Under the pieces are notes generated by a model. The model was not told where the DNA came from. It searched no databases and saw only the letters and a list, made by a program, of their open reading frames with translations. This document shows, piece after piece, positions 15,908 through 24,523 of a DNA stretch of 64,000 bases (the stretch's first letter is position 1; every line of letters starts with the position of its first letter). The DNA is from Streptomyces sp. NRRL F-5122. GTDB taxonomy: Bacteria; Actinomycetota; Actinomycetes; Streptomycetales; Streptomycetaceae. The DNA lies in contig NZ_LMWH01000048.1 of assembly GCF_001507435.1 (NCBI RefSeq), forward strand, positions 62,001 to 126,000. Direction: 5' to 3'. The translations under genes and the position numbers were made by a program.

Positions 15908-16408
15908 ATGTCCGACGAACAGCAGGCGGCACAGGTCATCGAAGGGGCGCTCGAGGACGCCGAACTGGAGTGGGAGAGCCCGCAGACGGGCTCGTACGTC
16001 GTGAAACTCCCCGGGACGCGCAAGCTGTCGACGACCGTGTCGCTGATCGTCGGCAGGCACTCCCTCTCTCTCAACGCCTTTGTGATCCGGCACCCCGACG
16101 AGAACGAGCCGGCCGTGCATCGCTGGCTGCTCGAGCGCAATCTCAAGCTGTACGGGGTGGGTTACGCCGTCGACCCGCTCGGCGACATCTATCTGACCGG
16201 CCGGCTCCCGCTGGGCGCGGTCACCGCGGACGCAGTGGACCGGCTGCTCGGGTCGGTGCTCGAGGCGGCGGACGGCAGTTTCAACACCCTGCTGGAGCTC
16301 GGTTTCGCGTCCGCGATCCGCAAGGAGTACGCCTGGCGGGTGTCGCGCGGCGAGTCGACCCGCAATCTGGCGGCGTTCAGTCACTTGACCGAGCGCTCCG
16401 AAAGCTGA
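15908..16408 (+). CDS. YbjN domain-containing protein
   Basis: A 166-residue protein with a YbjN-like chaperone-type fold (VVKLPGTRKLSTTVSLIVG, LLERNLKLYGVGYAVDPLG, DIYLTGRLPLGAVTADAVDR). Homologues next to mshA are conserved in streptomycetes (SCO4205, from memory) and look like type III secretion chaperones, but their role is unknown. It starts at ATG 15908 and is probably co-transcribed with mshA. Confidence 0.85.
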   Translation: MSDEQQAAQVIEGALEDAELEWESPQTGSYVVKLPGTRKLSTTVSLIVGRHSLSLNAFVIRHPDENEPAVHRWLLERNLKLYGVGYAVDPLGDIYLTGRLPLGAVTADAVDRLLGSVLEAADGSFNTLLELGFASAIRKEYAWRVSRGESTRNLAAFSHLTERSES

Positions 16409-16569
16409 CGCTCCGGTCCGTACCAATCAACCGCTGCACAACTCTTTCCCCGCCCAGGGGCGCCGTGGCATGCTCACCGCCAACGCAAACATGAACAGCG
16501 TTCACATCCATGGAAATTCACGTCTCGGAGTCCTCGGAGTCCTCGACATCCTTGGAAGGCGGTTCGGAC

Positions 16570-18243
16570 ATGGGCATGGGGCACGCGGACATCACCAGAC
16601 GGAGCCTGCTCGGCAGCGCCATCGCCGTGGCGGCCGTCGCCGTGACCGGAACGCCGGCGACGGCCGTCGCCTCCACTCGCGACAAGGGGGAAGTGCCCCT
16701 CCTGTGGCGCGAGTTCGTCCGAACCCCCTTCACCCATCCGCAGATCCCGTACATCGGCCGGGCCGGCTACGGCCGTGGCGCCACCCGCTTCCCGCGCCGT
16801 CGTGTGGTGGCCGATGTGACCGCGTACGGAGCCGTGCCGGACGGCGCCACCGACTGCGCCCCCGCGATCAACCGTGCTGTCGCCGACGCCGGGAGGGCCG
16901 GGGGCGGCACGGTGCTGATCCCGCCGGGCACGTACCGCATCGACGATCTGATCCGCATCGGACACGACAACGTCGTCCTCAAGGGTGCGGGCAGCGGCCG
17001 TACGACGCTGTACGCGACGAAGAACCTCACCGAGCTGATCGGTGTCTACGGCTCGCGGTACGGTGGCGACAAGTCCTCCTGGTCCTGGGCGGGGGGCCTC
17101 ATCTGGCTGGCACCGAAGGCGCGTTGGGACTCCCTGGCCGTGGCGATCCGGGACCGGGCGTGGCCGTTCGAGGGCTGGACGGGCAACAAGCGCGACGAAT
17201 GGGAGACGCTGACCACGGTGTCCCCGGCCCAGCGGGGCTCCTGGACGGTGACGGTCGCCGACACCCGGCGGCTGAGGCCGGGGCAACTCGTCCTGCTGCG
17301 CCTCGCGGACGACGCCGGGCACACCCTCCTGGAGCACATGTCCGGAGGCGGCTCGGGCCCCGAGGCGTACTACTGGGACGACAAGACGAAGCTGACCTCG
17401 TACGTCCCCTACGAGTGGCCCGTGCGCATCGCGCGCGTGGCGGGCCGGAAGGTCACGTTCGAGCGACCCCTTCCGCTGGACGTGCGCCCGGAGTGGGATC
17501 CGCGTCTGACGACACACGTACCCGCGCTGACCGGCGCGGGAGTGGAGGGCCTGACTCTCCAGGCCGTCCAGACCCCGCAGTCCCCGCACCTGCTGGACAA
17601 GGGCTACAACGGGGTCGCGTTCCAGTGCACCTACGACTGCTGGGCGGACGACGTCGTGGTGCGTGACGTCGACAACGGCTTCGGCCTGGTCGCCGCCTCC
17701 TCCTGCACGCTGCGCCGCACCCGGGTGGCCGGCCGGGGCTCGCACCACCCGTACTTCTGCCGGGAGGGCTCGCACGACAACCTGATCGAGGACTTCACCG
17801 TCGAGGAGCGCACGGTGCCGGCCCCGCCGAACACCCAGCTCCACGGCATCAATGTGGAGGGGTTGTCCTCCTACAACGTCTGGTCGCGCGGCGAGATGCG
17901 GATGGGCACCTTCGACTCGCACCGCGGGCTGCCCTTCGCGAACGTCCGGACGGACATCACGGTGAACAACAACGGCCGCCACGGCGGGGACGCGTCCGCG
18001 GGTCCCCTCTTCGGCGCCCGCTTCACCCACTGGAACGTCCGTGTGACGAACGGACGTGCGGGACTGATGAGGATCGACGGCCTGGCGCCGTACTCGGCCA
18101 CCGTGGGGCTGAACGAGGTCACGGAGTTCGACCAGATCGACGTCCCCGACTTCGCGGGCGATCTGCACGCCCGTCTGGAGTTGTACGGGACGACGGACAC
18201 CGTGCGTCCGCGCAACCTCTACGAGGCGCAGCGGGAGTTGTAG
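16570..18243 (+). CDS. Tat-exported right-handed beta-helix (pectate-lyase-superfamily) protein
   Basis: A 557-residue protein with a twin-arginine signal (ITRRSLLGSAIAVAAVAVTG). It is followed by a pectate_lyase_3-type opening, VTAYGAVPDGATDCAPAINR and GGGTVLIPPGTYRIDDLIRI, and a long run of short beta-helix coils. This indicates an extracellular polysaccharide lyase or glycosidase; the substrate is unclear. ATG 16570 has GGAAGG ten bases upstream and puts the RR motif at residue 9-10; an in-frame ATG at 16510 adds a Ser/Glu-rich stretch built from repeated CTCGGAGTC units and is less likely. Confidence 0.8.
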   Translation: MGMGHADITRRSLLGSAIAVAAVAVTGTPATAVASTRDKGEVPLLWREFVRTPFTHPQIPYIGRAGYGRGATRFPRRRVVADVTAYGAVPDGATDCAPAINRAVADAGRAGGGTVLIPPGTYRIDDLIRIGHDNVVLKGAGSGRTTLYATKNLTELIGVYGSRYGGDKSSWSWAGGLIWLAPKARWDSLAVAIRDRAWPFEGWTGNKRDEWETLTTVSPAQRGSWTVTVADTRRLRPGQLVLLRLADDAGHTLLEHMSGGGSGPEAYYWDDKTKLTSYVPYEWPVRIARVAGRKVTFERPLPLDVRPEWDPRLTTHVPALTGAGVEGLTLQAVQTPQSPHLLDKGYNGVAFQCTYDCWADDVVVRDVDNGFGLVAASSCTLRRTRVAGRGSHHPYFCREGSHDNLIEDFTVEERTVPAPPNTQLHGINVEGLSSYNVWSRGEMRMGTFDSHRGLPFANVRTDITVNNNGRHGGDASAGPLFGARFTHWNVRVTNGRAGLMRIDGLAPYSATVGLNEVTEFDQIDVPDFAGDLHARLELYGTTDTVRPRNLYEAQREL

Positions 18244-18247
18244 CCCG

Positions 18248-18658
18248 TCACCGGCGGTCGATCAGGAGGGGCAGCCGGCGGTCGTGCTGCTCACGGGGCA
18301 GCCGGCCGCCGCGCATCGGTGTGAGCGGTCCGTGCAGACCCGCCCGGAGGGTCTCGGCGACGACGCCCGGATCCTCTTCCGCGGCGAGCGGTGCCACGGC
18401 CGGGCGCGGTTCGCCGAAGGCGGCGCGCAGCGGGGCGGGCTCCCCGGCCGTCGCGAACGGCGGGTCCACGGCAAGTGGCTGTAGAGGACGGGCCGGCTGT
18501 ATTCGATCTCGGCGGCGAGGCGGCGAGGCGGCGAGGCGGCGAGTGGTCAGCGCGTCCCGGCCCTCGGCCTCCGCGAGTTCCCGCGCGGCCGTGACGATGA
18601 GTCGCTCGCGTTCCGCTCCTTCGCGCTCACGGCGCGTCCGGGGTCGGCATGGCCACAA
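18248..18658 (-). pseudogene. TetR-family regulator remnant with collapsed helix-turn-helix
   Basis: The N terminus (RERLIVTAARELAEAEGRDA then LTTRRLAA) and C terminus (AVDPPFATAGEPAPLRAAFG, then GLHGPLTPMRGGRLPREQHD) are those of a TetR regulator. Between them the frame reads low-quality Arg/Pro sequence. Around 18511-18543 the unit GCGGCGAG is repeated about four times; two surplus units would shift the frame. In the shifted frame the DNA still encodes EIEYSRPVLYSH, the expected recognition helix, which then runs straight into the ligand-domain tail, so some 60 codons appear deleted. Repressor function must be lost. Confidence 0.7.
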
Positions 18659-18660
18659 TT

Positions 18661-18723
18661 CTAGCGTTGCTAGTCATTCTTTCGATGCTATGTTAGCGTA
18701 GCTTCAATATCTAGCGGTGCTAG
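18661..18723. promoter_or_regulatory. Paired CTAGC-N3-GCTAG operators between TetR remnant and DUF4267 gene
   Basis: CTAGCGTTGCTAG at 18661-18673 and CTAGCGGTGCTAG at 18711-18723 are perfect 5-bp inverted repeats around 3 bases, 50 bases apart. A half-site-like TTAGCGTAGC lies between them. They fill the divergent gap and are A/T-richer than the surroundings, as expected for operators of the adjacent TetR gene. Confidence 0.6.
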
Positions 18724-18736
18724 AAAGGAGCCCGAC

Positions 18737-19108
18737 ATGCTTACGCCGGCTGCCTACGGCCTCGCCCTTCTGCTCGACCTGTTCGTTCTTGTGATCGGGG
18801 CGCGCTTCCTGCTGCAGCCCCGGGCCGCCGCCATCGGTTACGGCGTGCCGGCCAAGCCGGGCGGCGACGCCGCGTATCTGGAGATCAAGGGCCTGCGCGA
18901 CGCCTCCACCGGCATACTTGGGCTCGCTCTGCTCGCCTTCGCCGGAGCACACGCCGAGGCTTGGTTCATGGTGGCCGCCGCCCTGGTCCCGCTCGGCGAC
19001 ACGCTGATCGTGCTGCGGCACGGCGGCACAAGGGCCGCCGCCTTCGGTATCCACTTGGCCACGGCGGCGGTGGTGCTCGTCTCCGCCGTGCTGCTCTTCC
19101 TCGCCTGA
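18737..19108 (+). CDS. DUF4267 small membrane protein
   Basis: A 123-residue protein with four hydrophobic helices, beginning AAYGLALLLDLFVLVIGARF, with the DUF4267-type middle LEIKGLRDASTGILGLALLA. GAAAGGAG lies about 7 bases before the ATG. It sits behind the two CTAGC-N3-GCTAG operators and is followed after 30 bases by a cupin gene, so the two form a small operon once repressed by the now-broken TetR protein. Function unknown. Confidence 0.8.
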   Translation: MLTPAAYGLALLLDLFVLVIGARFLLQPRAAAIGYGVPAKPGGDAAYLEIKGLRDASTGILGLALLAFAGAHAEAWFMVAAALVPLGDTLIVLRHGGTRAAAFGIHLATAAVVLVSAVLLFLA

Positions 19109-19138
19109 TCCGCCGACGCGCCACCGAGGAGTTCTCAA

Positions 19139-19633
19139 ATGTCGCTTTTCGTGCCGCAGTTCGACTCGTCCGTGATCGTCCGCTCCGCCGACGCGGAAGT
19201 CGTCGGCCGGGCTCCCACGACCGTACGGCTGCTGGCCGACAGCAGCGCGACCGGCGGGGCGCTGTCCACCCAGCGCGTCACCCTCACCGGGGGCGCGGAC
19301 GGGGCGCGACCCCACTTCCACACCCGCTCGGCCGAGATGTTCTACATCCTCGACGGCACGGCCCAGCTGCTCTCCGGCGACCGGGTCGTCACGGCGGAGC
19401 AGGGCGATCTGGTCGTCGTGCCTCCTGGGGCGGCGCACGCCTTCGCCGCCGCGCCCGGACAGGACGCCGACATCCTGATCGTGATCACTCCGGGTGTCGA
19501 GCGCTTCGAGTACTTCCGCCATCTCGAGCGCGTAGGCCTTGGGAAGGTGCCGCCGGAGACGCTCCTCGAAGTACAGGAGCTCTACGACAACCACTTCCTG
19601 TCGAGTGAGGCCTGGGAGGGCCGCCGGGACTGA
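19139..19633 (+). CDS. Cupin-domain protein
   Basis: A 164-residue single-domain cupin. Motif 1 is PHFHTRSAEMFYILDG (H, H, E metal ligands) and motif 2 includes GDLVVVPPGAAHAFAA (H). It probably binds a divalent metal and may be a dioxygenase, isomerase or sensor. It sits 30 bases downstream of the DUF4267 gene with GAGGAG before its ATG, so probably the same transcript. Confidence 0.85.
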   Translation: MSLFVPQFDSSVIVRSADAEVVGRAPTTVRLLADSSATGGALSTQRVTLTGGADGARPHFHTRSAEMFYILDGTAQLLSGDRVVTAEQGDLVVVPPGAAHAFAAAPGQDADILIVITPGVERFEYFRHLERVGLGKVPPETLLEVQELYDNHFLSSEAWEGRRD

Positions 19634-19661
19634 GCGGACGTGCCGGGACGGGGGCGCCCGC

Positions 19662-20918
19662 TCAGGCTGTGCTGGCCTCTGCCTCGGGCGCTCCCACCCG
19701 GGCCCCCGTCGTCGTCACCTCCGCGGGCAGGCGGCGCATCAGTGCCGCGTACCCGGCCGCCGCGCCCGTGCCGACCACCGCGCACAGCCCCCACAGCCAC
19801 TCGGCGCCGAACCGGTCGATGACGACACCGGACATCAGCGGGGCGACCAGGGCCGCCACCGCCCAGGACAGGGTGTACATGCCCTGGTAGCGGCCGCGCC
19901 CGTGCACGGGGGAGAGGCGGACCACGAGGCCGGTCTGGGTCGGGGCGTTGACGATCTCAGCCAGGGTCCACACGCAGACCGTCAGCATGAAGACGCCGAC
20001 CGAGCCGGCGAAGGCGGTGAGCCCGAAGCCGTACCCCGCCAGCATGGAGGAGGCCACCAGCAACCGGCGCGGGTCGCGGTGCTCGATGAAACGGGTGACC
20101 GGGATCTGCAGCGCGACGATCAGCGCGCCGTTGACGGCGATGGCCATGCCGTAGTCCGCGGGTGTGAAACCGGCCCGGCCCATCGCCACCGGCAGGCCCA
20201 CCGACCCCTGCTGGAAGACGACCGCGACGAGGAAGGACAGCCCGACCACGCTCATGAAGCGCCCGTCGCGCAGGACGGCCGCCAGCCCCACGTCCTTCCC
20301 GGCCGCCTCCTTGGCGGTGACCACGGGCCGCGACTCGGGGAGCTTGGCGAACACCACGATCGCGCAGATCATCGTCATCCCCGCCTCGATCAGGAACCCG
20401 GCGAGGTAGCTGAACTCGGCGATGAACCCCGCGGTCATGGAGGAGACGGCGAAGCCCAGGTTGATCGCCCAGTAGTTGAGGGAGAAGGCGCGGACCCGGT
20501 CCTCGGGCCGGACGATGTCCGCCATCATCGCCTGCACCGCTGGACGGGACGCGTTGCTCGCCATACCGACCAGGAAGGCCACCGCGGCGATCGCGACGGG
20601 GTCGTGCATGAAGCCGAGCAGGGCCACGGAGACGGCCGTGGACAACTGGGCGACGAGGAGGGTCGGCCGCCGGCCGAGCCGGTCCGTCATCACGCCCGAG
20701 CCGACGGAGGAGATCACTCCTCCCAGTCCGTGCAGCGAGGCGACGAGTCCGGCGTAGGACGCGGAGTAGCCGCGGTCCAGGGTGAGGTAGAGCGCCATGA
20801 ACGTGGCGACGAAGGCGCCCAGCCGGTTGACGAGCGTGCTGATCCACAGCCACCAGAACGCGCGGGGAAGGCCGGAGACCGTCTCGCGGGCGGCACGTCT
20901 GACGGCGGCGAGCGGCAT
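19662..20918 (-). CDS. Major facilitator superfamily transporter
   Basis: A 418-residue protein with about 12 hydrophobic segments and the MFS loop motif DRLGRRPTLLVAQLS between helices 2 and 3. The overall look is a proton-driven drug or metabolite exporter. The start is ATG 20918; the frame is open to 20960, but the extra residues are hydrophilic and unlike MFS N termini. It converges with the cupin gene, leaving 28 bases between stops, and is divergent from gpmA. Confidence 0.85.
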   Translation of the reverse strand: MPLAAVRRAARETVSGLPRAFWWLWISTLVNRLGAFVATFMALYLTLDRGYSASYAGLVASLHGLGGVISSVGSGVMTDRLGRRPTLLVAQLSTAVSVALLGFMHDPVAIAAVAFLVGMASNASRPAVQAMMADIVRPEDRVRAFSLNYWAINLGFAVSSMTAGFIAEFSYLAGFLIEAGMTMICAIVVFAKLPESRPVVTAKEAAGKDVGLAAVLRDGRFMSVVGLSFLVAVVFQQGSVGLPVAMGRAGFTPADYGMAIAVNGALIVALQIPVTRFIEHRDPRRLLVASSMLAGYGFGLTAFAGSVGVFMLTVCVWTLAEIVNAPTQTGLVVRLSPVHGRGRYQGMYTLSWAVAALVAPLMSGVVIDRFGAEWLWGLCAVVGTGAAAGYAALMRRLPAEVTTTGARVGAPEAEASTA

Positions 20919-21093
20919 GAGAGGTCCCCCACGGATGTAAGCGGTACGAGCGGTGAGCACAACTTACGAGTTTGCAGGCCGGAGGGGCTACTCGATTAAC
21001 AGATGCCGTCAACTGGCGGACGCCCGAGAGGACGGCCGTCCGCCTGGCGAGCGGGTGCGCAAGCGGTCGGAGGCTTCGATTACGCTCGGGGCC

Positions 21094-21855
21094 ATGGCCG
21101 ACGCACCGTACAAGCTGATCCTCCTCCGCCATGGCGAGAGCGAGTGGAACGCGAAGAACCTGTTCACCGGCTGGGTGGACGTCAACCTGAACGAGAAGGG
21201 CGAGAAGGAGGCGGTCCGCGGCGGTGAGCTGCTGAAGGACGCCGGCCTGCTGCCCGACGTGGTCCACACCTCCGTCCAGAAGCGCGCGATCCGCACCGCG
21301 CAGCTCGCGCTGGAGGCGGCCGACCGCCACTGGATCCCGGTCCACCGCAGCTGGCGTCTGAACGAGCGCCACTACGGTGCCCTGCAGGGCAAGGACAAGG
21401 CCCAGACGCTGGAGGAGTTCGGCGAGGAGCAGTTCATGCTGTGGCGCCGCTCCTACGACGTGCCGCCGCCGCCGCTCGAGGACGGGGCCGAGTTCTCCCA
21501 GTCGGACGACGCGCGTTACGCGTCGATCCCGCCGGAGCTGCGCCCGAAGACGGAGTGCCTGAAGGACGTCGTCTTCCGCATGCTCCCCTACTGGTACGAC
21601 GGCATCGTGCCCGACCTGCTGACCGGCCGCACGGTCCTGGTCGCGGCCCACGGCAACAGCCTGCGCGCCCTGGTCAAGCACCTGGACGGCATCTCGGACG
21701 CCGACATTGCGGGGCTGAACATCCCGACGGGCATCCCGCTCTACTACGAGCTCGACGCCGACTTCAAGCCGCTCAACCCCGGCGGCAAGTACCTCGACCC
21801 GGACGCGGCCGCGGCGGCGATCGAGGCGGTCAAGAACCAGGGCAAGAAGAAGTAG
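21094..21855 (+). CDS. gpmA: 2,3-bisphosphoglycerate-dependent phosphoglycerate mutase
   Basis: A 253-residue glycolytic enzyme interconverting 3- and 2-phosphoglycerate. The phosphohistidine site is [10 protein letters not shown] (His13). Other signatures are [31 protein letters not shown] and [17 protein letters not shown], all typical of the cofactor-dependent form. A Lys-rich end closes the protein. ATG 21094 matches the family start; the longer open frame to 20953 has no support. A stem-loop terminator follows. Confidence 0.97.
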   Translation: MADAPYKLILLRHGESEWNAKNLFTGWVDVNLNEKGEKEAVRGGELLKDAGLLPDVVHTSVQKRAIRTAQLALEAADRHWIPVHRSWRLNERHYGALQGKDKAQTLEEFGEEQFMLWRRSYDVPPPPLEDGAEFSQSDDARYASIPPELRPKTECLKDVVFRMLPYWYDGIVPDLLTGRTVLVAAHGNSLRALVKHLDGISDADIAGLNIPTGIPLYYELDADFKPLNPGGKYLDPDAAAAAIEAVKNQGKKK

Positions 21856-21866
21856 GTTTTGTGATC

Positions 21867-21905
21867 ATGCCCCTGAGCTGCGCAGACGGCGCGACTCAGG
21901 GGCAT
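21867..21905 (+). terminator. Terminator after gpmA
   Basis: ATGCCCCTGAG (21867-21877) pairs perfectly with CTCAGGGGCAT (21895-21905) and is followed by TTTT, 11 bases after the gpmA stop. Confidence 0.75.
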
Positions 21906-21933
21906 TTTCACGGCCCGGGCCCTCTCTGGGCCC

Positions 21934-22347
21934 TCAGGCCCGCGGGTCCTGCGGCCGGAGCGCTCGCCCGAGAGCTTTCCGAGCCCGGTCCCGGCGGCTC
22001 GGCATGAGGTGCGCGTACACCTTCAACGTCAGCCCCGGATCGGAGTGCCCGAGGGACTCAGAGAGGGCCTTCGTCAGGCTCGGAGCGGCGGGCAGTTCGG
22101 CCGGTCTCGCGGCCGTCCCCTCGTTGCCGCCGGGCTCCACACCCGGCGCGTCCAGGCGGTGCTGCCACGCGGCGGGCCACCCGACGATCACCGCCAGGAC
22201 TCCGACGGCGGGCCACGACAGCCACGCGAACGTGTCGACAGGCGCCGGAAGGCTGCTCCCGGTGGCGACATTGACGGCGACCGCGAGCAACACCGACAAC
22301 AGGGCCGAGGCCAGGCCGATGAGCGCGATCGCCCGCTCCCGCCGCAT
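21934..22347 (-). pseudogene. Fused remnant: membrane-protein N terminus joined to a tyrosine-integrase C terminus
   Basis: From ATG 22347 the frame encodes two membrane segments (IALIGLASALLSVLLAVAVN and a Trp-rich second one near WLSWPAVGVLAVIVGWPAAW). Around 22070 it switches to ESLGHSDPGLTLKVYAHLMP followed by a basic tail, which is the end of an actinophage tyrosine recombinase, including the catalytic Tyr. The integrase catalytic core (R, H-x-x-R) is absent. The two parts appear fused by deletion within a former integrative element. No function is expected for the recombinase piece; the membrane piece might be part of a lost gene. Confidence 0.6.
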
Positions 22348-22562
22348 CCGCGCCCCCGTCCGCCGCCCGGCACGTGTCCTCAGTGTGCCTCGGCGGCCGG
22401 GCTTCCCCCAGCGATTCGGGCTCCTCGGCACACCAGCCTGGCTCAGACGCCACCGCACAGCACCGGTCAGGGCTTCGTGTTCGGTGGCTTGACCCGGCCG
22501 GTGGGCAGGTTGATCCTGTTGCTCGCTGTGTGAGGGCGGGCACGATTCTCTGCGGAGGGCGC

Positions 22563-22835
22563 ATGGCCTGGTGGCGTTCGATCGGGTCCGGACTCCGGGG
22601 GCCCGTCGCGTTCGTGGTGGGGTGGACCGTGCTCCTCGTGGGCGAGTTCACCGGTCGCCCGCTCTGGGCGGCGCTCCTGGCGCCCCTCTTCCTGGTGCCG
22701 AGTTGCGTCGCGATGTGGCGCCAGGAGCGCAAGCGCCGGCTCCGACTGCACACGCCTCGTCGCCGTCCGTGGCGCGGACGTTCGCCGGCGTCCCCGCCGT
22801 TGTCGCCCCCGGTGCGTGGTCGACGGGGCGACTGA
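22563..22835 (+). CDS. Small membrane protein of unknown function
   Basis: A 90-residue protein with two hydrophobic stretches (PVAFVVGWTVLLVGEF and PLWAALLAPLFLVPSCVAM) and a strongly basic Arg/Pro-rich cytoplasmic tail. ATG 22563 follows GCGGAGGGC. No family is recognised. A 30-codon frame begins 12 bases after its stop behind a strong ribosome binding site, and a ClpS-like gene lies further downstream on the same strand. Confidence 0.6.
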   Translation: MAWWRSIGSGLRGPVAFVVGWTVLLVGEFTGRPLWAALLAPLFLVPSCVAMWRQERKRRLRLHTPRRRPWRGRSPASPPLSPPVRGRRGD

Positions 22836-22847
22836 GGGAGGAAGGTG

Positions 22848-22940
22848 ATGGCTCCTCCCACGACCGGGATCGCCTGCTTCTCGCCGACGTCGTACGTGAA
22901 CTCGGTCTTCCGGGATGACCACGAGGTGAGCGACATCTGA
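22848..22940 (+). CDS. Possible 30-residue peptide ORF between membrane protein and ClpS paralogue
   Basis: ATG 22848 (GTG 22845 also in frame) follows GGGAGGAAGG placed exactly after the previous stop. The frame encodes a 30-residue peptide beginning MAPPTTGIACFSPTSYVNSV and ending DDHEVSDI; 27 of 30 third positions are G or C. It has one Cys and several Ser/Thr in its centre. The antisense frame is also open and GC-biased, so coding is unproven. No known precursor-peptide leader is recognised. Confidence 0.35.
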   Translation: MAPPTTGIACFSPTSYVNSVFRDDHEVSDI

Positions 22941-23062
22941 ACATGCCCTCGGCCTGCGGTTTCCGGGGCGGCGGGAGGGCCGTTCGCCGGGCGGCTGCAC
23001 TTAGCATGGCGGCGCTCGTGCCGGTCGGGGCACGCTGGGGATGATCTTGTGCCGGGGGCGTC

Positions 23063-23335
23063 ATGGAAGAGGGCCGGAGATCGGGTTCGGACGTGGAGGG
23101 GGACTCGTCCTGGGTGGCGATCGTCCACAACGATCCCATCACCCTCATGTCGTACGTGGTCCATGTGTTCCGGGTCTATTTCGGCTGGTCCGAGGCCGAG
23201 GCCCGCGATTCGATGACGGACGTGCACCGCAAGGGCGAAGTCGTGGTCGCCGTGGGCAGCCGTGAGGAGATGGAACGGCATGTGCAGGCGCTGCACGGCT
23301 ACGGCCTGCTGGCCACCCTCCAGCGCAACCCATGA
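23063..23335 (+). CDS. ClpS-like adaptor paralogue
   Basis: A 90-residue protein matching ClpS, which hands N-degron substrates to the ClpAP/ClpCP protease. Seen are WVAIVHNDPITLMSYVVHVF (N-degron pocket strand with the conserved N-D-P), ARDSMTDVHRKGEVVVAVGS and REEMERHVQALHGYGLLATL. The family's acidic pocket and Met-Ser-Tyr region are preserved. It is not beside the usual chromosomal clpS neighbours (nicotinate phosphoribosyltransferase, DUF2017), so this is probably a second copy. The ATG at 23063 has only a poor G-rich Shine-Dalgarno sequence. Confidence 0.8.
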   Translation: MEEGRRSGSDVEGDSSWVAIVHNDPITLMSYVVHVFRVYFGWSEAEARDSMTDVHRKGEVVVAVGSREEMERHVQALHGYGLLATLQRNP

Positions 23336-23399
23336 GCTGCGAAAGCTCGGTTCGTGCCGCTGCCGGGTCCGGCGCGGGCCCCGTTCCACGGTGTTGCCG

Positions 23400-24335
23400 T
23401 CACTGCCGTCCGGCGCGGTTCAGGGCGTCCTCGGCCTGACGCGCCAGTCTGTCGACGAGGTCGGCCGCGGGCGGCAGGTCGGTGACCAGGTCGACGGCCT
23501 CGCCCGCCCAGACCGGTAGCGGCGGCACCTCGCCACTGGCCACGTCGTCCTGATAGGCCCGCTGCGCTTCGGTGTCCGTGGCGAGTTCCGCCTCCCGGCC
23601 CCGCCATCGGTCGAGGTAGCGATGGCCCAGGGTGCGGGCGGTGTACCGGGAGGGCCACGAGGAGCTGCGGGCGATGTCGAGCACGCGGCTGCGTTCCGTG
23701 TCCTGCCCGCGTCCCTCGACGAGCGCGGCGCTGATGGCCGGGTGCACCAGGGCCTCGGCCGTGGCCTGGAAGCGGGTGCCGATGACGGCGCCCGCGGCGC
23801 CCAGGGCGAGGGCGGCGGCCAGGCCCCTGCCGTCGGCGATGCCGCCGGCCGCGAGCACCGGCACCGGTGCCGCGAGGTCCACCACCACCGGCACGAAGGG
23901 AAGGGTGGACCGTCCGTGCCGGGCCCCGTGTCCTCCGCTCTCGGTGCCCTGCGCCACGATGACGTCGGCGCCCAGGTCCACCGCCTGCCTGGCCTCCTCC
24001 AGATCGGTGACCTGGATGGCGAGTAACGGACCTGCCCGGCGGATGCGTTCGGTGAAGGCGCTCGGGTCCCCGAAGGAGAGCATCACGGCACTGGGCCGGT
24101 GCTCCAGCGCGCGCTCGACCGTGCGGACATCGAGCGCCCAGGTCAGAAAGCCGATGCCCCACGGTCGGTCGGTGCCCTGTACGACGAGGGGCAGTTCACG
24201 GGCCAGCCACTGCGGATCGCCGCCCCCGGCGCCCAGCAGTCCGAGCCCGCCGCCGCGCGAGACGGCCGCGGCCAGCGCACCTCCGGCGGAACCGCCCATC
24301 GGTGCCAGCGCGATCGGATGCCGTACACCCGACAA
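23400..24335 (-). CDS. Nitronate monooxygenase-like FMN enzyme with a probable N-terminal frameshift
   Basis: A 311-residue TIM-barrel flavoenzyme of the NMO / 2-nitropropane dioxygenase family, with HPIALAPMGGSAGGALAAAV, VIVAQGTESGGHGARHGR (active-site region), VPVLAAGGIADGRGLAAALA and GTRF (FMN phosphate site). It oxidises propionate-3-nitronate or similar in characterised members. The only in-frame start is TTG 24335. An ATG at 24363 in another frame reads MALS and, if one base of CC 24351-24352 is removed, continues TAFTKLSGVRHP into the enzyme, exactly as relatives begin. So either a one-base insertion or a sequencing error moved the start. Confidence 0.8.
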   Translation of the reverse strand: MSGVRHPIALAPMGGSAGGALAAAVSRGGGLGLLGAGGGDPQWLARELPLVVQGTDRPWGIGFLTWALDVRTVERALEHRPSAVMLSFGDPSAFTERIRRAGPLLAIQVTDLEEARQAVDLGADVIVAQGTESGGHGARHGRSTLPFVPVVVDLAAPVPVLAAGGIADGRGLAAALALGAAGAVIGTRFQATAEALVHPAISAALVEGRGQDTERSRVLDIARSSSWPSRYTARTLGHRYLDRWRGREAELATDTEAQRAYQDDVASGEVPPLPVWAGEAVDLVTDLPPAADLVDRLARQAEDALNRAGRQ

Positions 24336-24445
24336 CTTCGTGAACGCCGTCCGACAACGCCATGGCCCGCATCATCGCACTCGCCGCAGTGCGGCACACG
24401 GTGAACGGCGCGCGCCCCGCGGTGCGGAAGGAGGGGCGAACGACC

Positions 24446-24484
24446 ATGCCCCCTGCCGGCGCGTTCTGCGCCGGCAGGGGGCAT
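24446..24484 (-). terminator. Terminator downstream of the amidase gene
   Basis: ATGCCCCCTGCCGGCGC at 24446-24462 pairs perfectly with 24468-24484 around the loop GTTCT. It lies 40 bases past the amidase stop and upstream of the convergent-side NMO start. Confidence 0.75.
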
Positions 24485-24523
24485 GTTGGCGTGGTCGTGG
24501 CACTGACTACCGCAAGGAACGCC

